Source: Kalymmatonema hyalinum WJT4-NPBG1 (GTDB lineage: Bacteria; Cyanobacteriota; Cyanobacteriia; Cyanobacteriales; Nostocaceae). Taken from it: a DNA stretch of 38,745 nt. The stretch spans positions 1 to 38,745 of the forward strand of contig JAHHIB010000085.1 of the NCBI GenBank assembly GCA_019359075.1. The letters run 5' to 3'. Under the pieces are notes generated by a model, which saw only the letters and a program-made list of their open reading frames with translations, made no database searches and had not been told where the DNA came from. Shown here piece after piece: positions 33,345 through 38,745 of this stretch. Within the stretch, counting starts at the first letter, position 1; each line of letters starts with the position of its first letter. Both the position numbers and the translations under genes were made by a program.

Positions 33345-34721
33345 ATGACCTCCAAAAAAATGCAAGTTAATAGGATTTTGATTGCTTCTGTACTCGGCGT
33401 AGGACTACTGACAGGGGGTTGCGGTTCACTTCCGAAGGAATCAGCTGAAGCTCAATCACAGCGCCCTGGCGGTAACCAAAAAGGAAGCGGTGCAACACCC
33501 GTGGATGCAGCAGTTGCCCGTACTGGCGTGTTGCGACAAGACCCAGAATATACAGGTAGTACCACACCATTCCGTACCGTATCGCTGCGATCGCAAGTGG
33601 AAGGGCGGCTTTTGGCGTTGAATGTGGATGTGGGAGATGCTGTTAAGCAAGGACAAATCATTGCACAGTTGGATGATGCTCTCTTAAGAACAGCGCAAAA
33701 TCAAGCAGAAGCAGAATTAGCAGCTCTCAAGTCAGAAGTCGCAAGGACAAACGCTCAGATAAGCAATGCTCGTGCCCAGGTAGGTAGCGCACGAGCAGAA
33801 CTAGAGCAAGCACAAGCAGACGCACAAAGGCAGCAGAAACTCTTGAAAGAAGGGGCGATCGCACAACAAGCAGCCGAACAAGCACGCACCGAAGCCCGAA
33901 CAGCTGCCCAAGCACTCCGCGCTGCACAAGAGACAGTGCGTACAGAACAGCAAGCCCTAGCAGCCGCGCAAGGTAGAGTCGTCGCCCAACAAGCCGTAGT
34001 TGCAGAAGCCAAAGAGCGCCGTTCCTATGCAAGGCTCACATCTCCAATTACTGGGGCAGTTTTAGAAAAAGTGACAGAACCAGGAAATCTTCTCCAACCA
34101 GGTAATGAAGTCTTAAAACTTGGTGACTTTAGCCGTGTCAAAGTCGTGGTTGAAGTTTCGGAATTAGAACTGGCAAAAGTGCGGGTAGGGCAATCTGTAA
34201 AAGTGCGCTTAGATGCCTTCCCTAACCAAACATACACTGGGCAAGTGACACGCATTTCTCCAGCCGCTAATACAAGAGATCGCTTGGTGCCAGTTGAGGT
34301 CGTCATTGCCAACAGTGACGGTAAAATTGGCAGCGGTTTATTAGCGCGAGTCAAATATGAAACCGAGACACAACCGCGAGTCATTATACCTGAGATAGCG
34401 CTTCAGGGGGAAGGGACAAGGGGACAAGGGGACAAGGGGACAAGGGGACAAGGGGACAAATCATCTTCCTCATCTTCCTCATCTTCCTCATCTCCCCAAT
34501 CCCCAACCTCCAATCGTCAAGGGACGGTATTTGTTGTAACCCAAGCAGGTGATAAAGCAACGGTGACAGCGAGAGCCGTAACGCTTGGAGAAAAGGCTAA
34601 TGGCAACGTAGAAGTTTTATCTGGCTTGCAACCAGGAGAAAGATTTGTGACTCGTAGTGGCAAACCATTGAAAAATGGTGACACTGTGGGGCTTTCAATT
34701 CTTTCAGAAAAACAATCGTAG
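33345..34721 (+). CDS. RND efflux adaptor (membrane fusion protein), lipoprotein-like
   Basis: The protein has 458 aa from ATG 33345, preferred because it gives a standard signal sequence (KKMQVNRILIASVLGVGLLT then GGC, Cys26 as possible lipid site); a GTG at 33261 behind AGGAG would add 28 residues. Order: lipoyl half (GRLLALNVDVGDAVKQGQII), a long alanine- and glutamine-rich coiled-coil hairpin, second lipoyl half (ARLTSPITGAVLEKVTEPGN), beta-barrel (RVKVVVEVSELELAKVRVGQ), and membrane-proximal domain. An in-frame low-complexity insert (34413-34505) lies between PEIALQ and GTVFVV. The adaptor links the inner-membrane pump to a TolC-type channel. The pump gene follows 57 nt downstream in the same operon; no outer-membrane channel gene is in view. 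Confidence 0.92.
   Translation: MTSKKMQVNRILIASVLGVGLLTGGCGSLPKESAEAQSQRPGGNQKGSGATPVDAAVARTGVLRQDPEYTGSTTPFRTVSLRSQVEGRLLALNVDVGDAVKQGQIIAQLDDALLRTAQNQAEAELAALKSEVARTNAQISNARAQVGSARAELEQAQADAQRQQKLLKEGAIAQQAAEQARTEARTAAQALRAAQETVRTEQQALAAAQGRVVAQQAVVAEAKERRSYARLTSPITGAVLEKVTEPGNLLQPGNEVLKLGDFSRVKVVVEVSELELAKVRVGQSVKVRLDAFPNQTYTGQVTRISPAANTRDRLVPVEVVIANSDGKIGSGLLARVKYETETQPRVIIPEIALQGEGTRGQGDKGTRGQGDKSSSSSSSSSSSPQSPTSNRQGTVFVVTQAGDKATVTARAVTLGEKANGNVEVLSGLQPGERFVTRSGKPLKNGDTVGLSILSEKQS
34413..34505 (+). repeat. In-frame microsatellites in the adaptor gene
   Basis: Six copies of the octamer GGGACAAG (34413-34460, the last copy ending in A) encode GTRGQGDK twice (24 nt each). They run into TCATCTTCC units (from about 34461) encoding a serine run, then CCCCAATCCCCAA. 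Such motifs are usually intergenic in filamentous cyanobacteria. Confidence 0.9.
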
Positions 34722-34778
34722 GGCATTACCTACTATACCGAGATCAGAATACTTAGGACTCAGCACTTAGTTAGTATT

Positions 34779-37700
34779 ATGCAGCAGGTAAACCAGGTAA
34801 ACCAAAGTAGCGGATTTAGTATCAGCGCTGTTTCCATCCGCCAGCACATTGGTACACTCATGCTTACGCTGGCAGTCATTGTCTTGGGTGTGTTTTTTAT
34901 CATAAAACTACCAGTAGATTTGCTGCCATCAATTACCTATCCTCGTATTGGGGCACGTATAGAAGCACCTGGAATTTCTCCTGAAGTTGGGGTTGATGAA
35001 ATCACCAGACCACTGGAAGAAGCTTTTGCTGCCACAGAAGGTGTGATTCAGGTATATTCTCAAACTCGTGAGGGACAGGTAAGCATAGATTTATTCTTCC
35101 AACCAGGAGGAAACATCGACCAAGCCCTCAACGATGCCACAGCAGCGTTTAACAGAGCAAGAGGCACTTTACCAGATACTATTGAAGAACCGCGCTTATT
35201 CAAAGTAGACCCTTCGCAATTACCTGTTTACGAATTTGCCTTAACTTCACCCTCGTTGAAAGGCGTTGACTTGCGTGTATTTGCGGAAGAAGAACTCGCG
35301 CGTGAACTCAGTGTGGTAGCTGGGGTTGCAGGGGTAGATGTATCAGGAGGCGTTCAAGAAGAAGTCAGGGTAAATGTTGATTTAGACCGCCTGCAAGCAT
35401 TGGGTGTTGGTTTAACTGATGTACTTGATGAACTAAGAAACCGCAACCAAGATATTTCCGGCGGTCGGATTTATGGTCAAAATTCTGAACCCTTAACGCG
35501 TACTGTCGGACGCTTCCAGAAAGCCGAAGAAATCAGAAACCTTTTATTTGAAGTCTCCTCATCCCCCTCATCCTCCTCATCTTCCTCATCTTCCTCATCT
35601 TCCTCATCCTCCTCATCCTCCTCATCCCCCTCATCCTCCTCATCTTCTCCCACTCCCAGCCGACGCGTTTACCTGCGAGATTTTGCCGAGGTGATTGATG
35701 GGTCAGAAGAACAGCGAGTGTTCGTTACACTTAACAGCGACGAAGCGGTAAAAGTCAGTATCCAAAAGCAACCGGATGCCAACACAATTAACGTTGTGGA
35801 TGGAGTCAAAAACCGACTGGAACAACTGAGGCAGTCTGGTTTAATTCAAGAGGGAACTGTCATAACACCCACCTTGGATGAGTCGCGATTTATCCGCAAT
35901 TCTATATCCAACGTTACCAGTTCTGGTTTAATTGGGGCAGGGCTTGCAGCAGTAGCAGTCTTACTCTTCCTTGGTTCCCTACGTCAAACTTTTATTATCG
36001 TCTTCTCCATCCCCCTCGCCACACTTGCTGCCATCATCTTCATGGGGTTATTTGGCTTATCTATCAACGTTTTTAGCTTGGGTGGTTTGGCGCTAGGCGT
36101 GGGTATCGTCGTCGATAACTCCATCGTGATGTTGGAGAATATTGCCGAGGGTGCTGGTGTGACTCCAGGTAAGAGTGCAAAAACTCGCCTGAACAAGGAG
36201 CAACTTATTGACAAAGCCGAACAAAGTAGTCGAGAAGTAGAATCAGCATTAGTTGCTTCTACCAGTACAAACTTAGTAGCAGTATTGCCCTTTTTGCTTA
36301 TCGGCGGCTTTATTTCACTGCTGTTCAATGAGTTAATTTTGACAATTAGCTTTTCCGTAGCTGCTTCCATCTTAATTGCGGTAACCGTTGTGCCAATGAT
36401 GACTTCTCGAATGTTGGCATGGCGTTGGTCAAGTCGCCTGACTGAGTTTTGGCTGCTACGAGAGTTTAATCGCCTTTTTGAGGCTTCTACCAGAGGATAT
36501 AGTGGTTTTTTAGGTAAGGTATTGCGTTATCGGTTGTTAGTGATTGGGCTTGCCATTCTCCTTTTTGGTGGTAGCAGTTTGTGGATGGCTCCTCAAATTC
36601 CTCAAGAAATCCTACCTCGAATTAACACCGGACAAGCTAACTTATCTGCCCAATTTCCTCCCGGTACACCTTTAGAAACAAACCGTAAGGTCATGGCTGC
36701 GGTTGATGAGATTCTCGTTAACCAGCCAGAAACTGAGTATGTTTTCTCTACATCTGGAGGTTCTCTGTTTGGTAATAATACCAGCGAAAACCCCCTGCGA
36801 AGTTCTAGCACCATCACCTTAAAACCAGGTACGGATGTAGAAGCATATACAGAACGAGTGACTGGCGAGTTTAACAAGCTGAACTTAGCCGGAATTCGCC
36901 TGCGCTTAAGTCCCGGTCAAGTACGGGGTTTGATTCTCTCCAACTCTCCCGTGCGCGGTGCTGAAGTTGATGTGATTTTGCAAGGAAATGACGCTGAAAC
37001 GCTACAACAAGCAGGGCGTCAAGTGTTAGCAGCAATGGAAGAACGAGTCACCTCAGCCAGATTTCGTCCTGATGCAGACCCCCGTCAACCAGAAATTCAG
37101 ATTCGTCCTGACTGGGAGCGAGTTGCTGCTGTAGGGTTGACGACTCAAGAGATTGGGGACACAATTGCGACTGCTATTGAGGGAAGTATACCTACTCAGT
37201 TGCAACGCGGCAACCGTTTGGTAGATGTACGGGTGCAATTAAATAAACAAGCCGTGCAATCCGCTTCCCAACTGGCAAGGATACCTTTATTTGTTACAAA
37301 TAATCGTCAAGTGCGTCTCAGCGATGTAGCTGATATTGTGGAAGGTCAAGCACCTGGAGAAATTCAGCGCATTAACCAACGCCAGGTTTTCATTATTGCA
37401 GGCAATTTAACTGAGGGAGCTAGTCTCAGTCAGGCATTAGAACAGGTAAATGGCGTATTGAACAGTTTAGATTTACCTGAAGGCGTTAGCGTGTTGCCCA
37501 GTTCAGCGACAGAATCTAATCAGCAGTTGCAAGATTCTCTCAAATTGTTAGGGGGATTAGCAGCCTTTCTCGTGTTTGTGGTTATGGCAGTACAGTACAA
37601 CTCACTGGTCGATCCGTTGGTGATTATGTTTACGATACCGCTAGCATTAGCTGGGGGTATTTTCGGACTTTACATCACCAAAACCGCGATCGGCGCAACA

Positions 37701-38078
37701 GTGATAGTCGGTGCAGTATTGCTGGTAGGTATTGTGGTCAACAACGCCATCATTATGGTGGAACTAGCAAATCAAATTCGGGAACAAGAAGGAGTTGACC
37801 GTCAGACTGCCATTTTGAAAGCAGCACCGCAACGCCTGCGTCCTGTATTGATGACAACTATTACGACTGTTTTAGGTATGTTCCCCTTGGCGCTGGGAAT
37901 TGGTGAAGGTTCAGAGTTCCTTCAACCTTTAGGTGTTGTGGTGTTTTCAGGTCTATCGTTAGCAACAGTGCTGACGTTGTTTATCATTCCCTGTTTTTAC
38001 ACTCTGCTGCACGGTTTGCTGGATTTCAAATGGGCAAAGCTGATGTTAAATAAGGTGGATAAGTTGAGAAAATGGTGA
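34779..38078 (+). CDS. RND efflux pump, inner-membrane permease (AcrB/HAE1-like)
   Basis: The protein has 1,099 aa with the duplicated RND plan: helix 1 at about 22-45, periplasmic loop, helices 2-6, helix 7, second loop, helices 8-12. The helix-4 motif is GIVVDNSIVMLENIAEG (D446 kept, N447 where AcrB has the second Asp) and helix 10 has GIVVNNAIIMVELA with N988 where AcrB has the key Lys; this pattern also occurs in other RND branches. It would export lipophilic compounds or metabolites using the proton gradient. An in-frame polyserine insert at residues about 259-293 lies between RFQKAEEIRNLLFEV and RRVYLRDFAEV, a loop that in AcrB falls in the docking (DN) region. The adaptor gene precedes it. 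The ATG has no strong ribosome site. Substrate unknown. Confidence 0.93.
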   Translation: MQQVNQVNQSSGFSISAVSIRQHIGTLMLTLAVIVLGVFFIIKLPVDLLPSITYPRIGARIEAPGISPEVGVDEITRPLEEAFAATEGVIQVYSQTREGQVSIDLFFQPGGNIDQALNDATAAFNRARGTLPDTIEEPRLFKVDPSQLPVYEFALTSPSLKGVDLRVFAEEELARELSVVAGVAGVDVSGGVQEEVRVNVDLDRLQALGVGLTDVLDELRNRNQDISGGRIYGQNSEPLTRTVGRFQKAEEIRNLLFEVSSSPSSSSSSSSSSSSSSSSSSSSPSSSSSSPTPSRRVYLRDFAEVIDGSEEQRVFVTLNSDEAVKVSIQKQPDANTINVVDGVKNRLEQLRQSGLIQEGTVITPTLDESRFIRNSISNVTSSGLIGAGLAAVAVLLFLGSLRQTFIIVFSIPLATLAAIIFMGLFGLSINVFSLGGLALGVGIVVDNSIVMLENIAEGAGVTPGKSAKTRLNKEQLIDKAEQSSREVESALVASTSTNLVAVLPFLLIGGFISLLFNELILTISFSVAASILIAVTVVPMMTSRMLAWRWSSRLTEFWLLREFNRLFEASTRGYSGFLGKVLRYRLLVIGLAILLFGGSSLWMAPQIPQEILPRINTGQANLSAQFPPGTPLETNRKVMAAVDEILVNQPETEYVFSTSGGSLFGNNTSENPLRSSSTITLKPGTDVEAYTERVTGEFNKLNLAGIRLRLSPGQVRGLILSNSPVRGAEVDVILQGNDAETLQQAGRQVLAAMEERVTSARFRPDADPRQPEIQIRPDWERVAAVGLTTQEIGDTIATAIEGSIPTQLQRGNRLVDVRVQLNKQAVQSASQLARIPLFVTNNRQVRLSDVADIVEGQAPGEIQRINQRQVFIIAGNLTEGASLSQALEQVNGVLNSLDLPEGVSVLPSSATESNQQLQDSLKLLGGLAAFLVFVVMAVQYNSLVDPLVIMFTIPLALAGGIFGLYITKTAIGATVIVGAVLLVGIVVNNAIIMVELANQIREQEGVDRQTAILKAAPQRLRPVLMTTITTVLGMFPLALGIGEGSEFLQPLGVVVFSGLSLATVLTLFIIPCFYTLLHGLLDFKWAKLMLNKVDKLRKW
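35553..35655 (+). repeat. In-frame TCATCC/TCATCTTCC microsatellite in the pump gene
   Basis: About 100 bp of TCCTCA and TCTTCC units encode some 30 serines with two prolines. The frame is maintained on both sides. The motif resembles the shorter serine-coding run in the adaptor gene. Confidence 0.9.
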
Positions 38079-38091
38079 ACATCGCCTTCTC

Positions 38092-38110
38092 CCAAGGCGA
38101 AAAATTTCTT
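38092..38110 (+). terminator. Hairpin after the pump gene
   Basis: TCGCCTT/AAGGCGA with a 5-nt loop, 13 nt past the stop, followed by AAAATTTCTT. It probably ends the efflux transcript, though the T-tract is weak. Confidence 0.5.
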
Positions 38111-38188
38111 GTTCTACTGTTTCTACTGTTATCACAACTATCACAACTATAGCGGTTCTCATTTGAATCACATATAGAACCACAAAAA

Positions 38189-38218
38189 TGTAGAGACGTA
38201 GCATGCTACGTCTCTACA
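38189..38218. repeat. 30-bp perfect palindrome
   Basis: TGTAGAGACGTAGCA followed by its exact reverse complement with no loop. This palindrome type is scattered between genes in filamentous cyanobacteria. Confidence 0.9.
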
Positions 38219-38286
38219 GTTGTGTATTGAACCCAACCGAGAAACGCTATATATGGTCTTCCTCGTCTAGTTTAATGAATCCTTAT

Positions 38287-38371
38287 TCTCGTTCCCATGC
38301 TCAGCATGGGAATGCACTACGCGAGGCTCTGCCTCAAGCTATGCATTCCCTGCCTCTAGCAAGGAACGAGA
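38287..38371. repeat. Multi-hairpin palindromic repeat element
   Basis: The outer arms are TCTCGTTCC (38287-38295) and GGAACGAGA (38363-38371). Inside are hairpin CCCATGC/GCATGGG (38294-38310), stem GGGAATGC/GCATTCCC (38308-38315 with 38343-38350) and within that GAGGC/GCCTC (38323-38335). A partial copy of the CTGCCTCTAGCAAGG block follows. The frame crossing it (38203-38505) is not a gene. Confidence 0.8.
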
Positions 38372-38578
38372 AACCTGCCTCTAGCAAGGGTTTTCAGCTT
38401 AAGTTGACACGTATGAGGCTAGCCGTGCCCCTACCGGACTGCTTCTTGTATTCTATGCAAATGAGAATCGCTAAATACAACGCCGCCATACCAAGGTGTG
38501 AGTAAAACTTAGGGTGCGCTTGTAAATCAAAACTACTAGTTCACCTTTATTAATTATGATGGTTGTATAAGTTCGTAG

Positions 38579-38684
38579 TAAGGACTTTAGTCCACGACTA
38601 TTTGAGCGATAGCAGCGCTAATACCAATTTAATGTGAAGCTGCATATAATAGAGAAGTTGCAAATTGCATAAGTTTAAGTACTC
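38579..38684. other. Probable left flank of an IS630-type element
   Basis: This stretch holds GGACTTTAGTCC (about 38583-38594) and then AATACCAATTTAATGTG, which may be near the terminal inverted repeat of the transposon beginning at 38685. The end cannot be defined without its right partner, which lies outside the window. Confidence 0.35.
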
Positions 38685-38745
38685 ATGGGCCGCTCATTCA
38701 AGGTTGAGATAACAGAAAGCGAAGAGGAATTGAAAAAACGGCTAC
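38685..38745 (+). CDS. Transposase, IS630-like, N-terminus only (cut by window edge)
   Basis: The first 20 codons read MGRSFKVEITESEEELKKRL. This resembles the N-terminus of cyanobacterial IS630-type transposases, in which a helix-turn-helix follows. No strong ribosome site precedes the ATG. Whether the rest is intact cannot be seen. The call rests on a short match from memory. Confidence 0.55.
   Translation, partial: MGRSFKVEITESEEELKKRL

Noticed and set aside
38203-38505. 100-codon plus-strand frame after the pump gene
   Set aside because: Covers palindromic repeats; the peptide is translated repeat DNA.

Overview
The window reads as chromosome of a filamentous, probably heterocystous (Nostocales-type) cyanobacterium. 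Evidence: many HIP1 octamers (GCGATCGC), plastocyanin, cytochrome c6 and cytochrome c550 genes, a CpcS/CpeS-type bilin lyase, ScyD/ScyE-like secreted proteins with PEP-CTERM-like tails, Uma2 and DUF4132 proteins, short tandem repeats and many palindromic intergenic repeats. No species is claimed; a scytonemin-type terrestrial lineage (Scytonema, Brasilonema, Tolypothrix and relatives) is an inference.

Layout. 1-2.3 kb: stress cluster on the minus strand (GS17M-ChaB fusion, Dps, small exported protein). 2.3-5.2 kb: repeat-rich, gene-poor DNA with a truncated HNH-family gene, a small conserved-looking protein and a ribbon-helix-helix-like protein. 5.2-8.1 kb: GAF histidine kinase with a damaged H-box, overlapping an SRPBCC protein, then tRNA-Glu(UUC). 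8.5-11.9 kb: CPA1-type Na+/H+ antiporter with a TrkA-N-like tail, convergent with a cytochrome b6-like protein, then a lipase-like hydrolase. 12.6-14.5 kb: proline-rich TonB-like protein. 14.8-17.4 kb: photosynthetic carriers petJ, petE, psbV plus a small conserved protein, all on the minus strand. 17.6-23.1 kb: two-gene operon ending in a 1,669-aa DUF4132 protein with a palindromic repeat inside its reading frame. 23.2-27.3 kb: FAD monooxygenase, two sugar-type ABC permeases and an Uma2 gene between them. 27.8-32.0 kb: three tandem ScyD/ScyE-like secreted proteins. 32.1-32.7 kb: phycobiliprotein lyase. 33.3-38.1 kb: RND efflux pair (adaptor and pump). 38.1-38.7 kb: repeats and the first codons of an IS630-type transposase cut by the window edge.

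How the parts work together. The carriers connect cytochrome b6f and photosystem II to photosystem I; petE has a GAC-N5-GTC palindrome upstream that could serve the copper-dependent switch. The kinase and SRPBCC protein overlap and are probably co-translated. The adaptor and pump form one efflux operon; both carry in-frame low-complexity inserts in exposed loops. The ABC permeases lack a binding protein and an ATPase in this window.

Strongest candidates for something undescribed: the 145-aa + DUF4132 operon; the palindromic element translated inside DUF4132; the kinase H-box overwritten by a HIP1 octamer; the cytochrome b6-like protein lacking one heme ligand; and the tandem ScyD/E-like array. 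No CRISPR array and no complete insertion sequence were seen.
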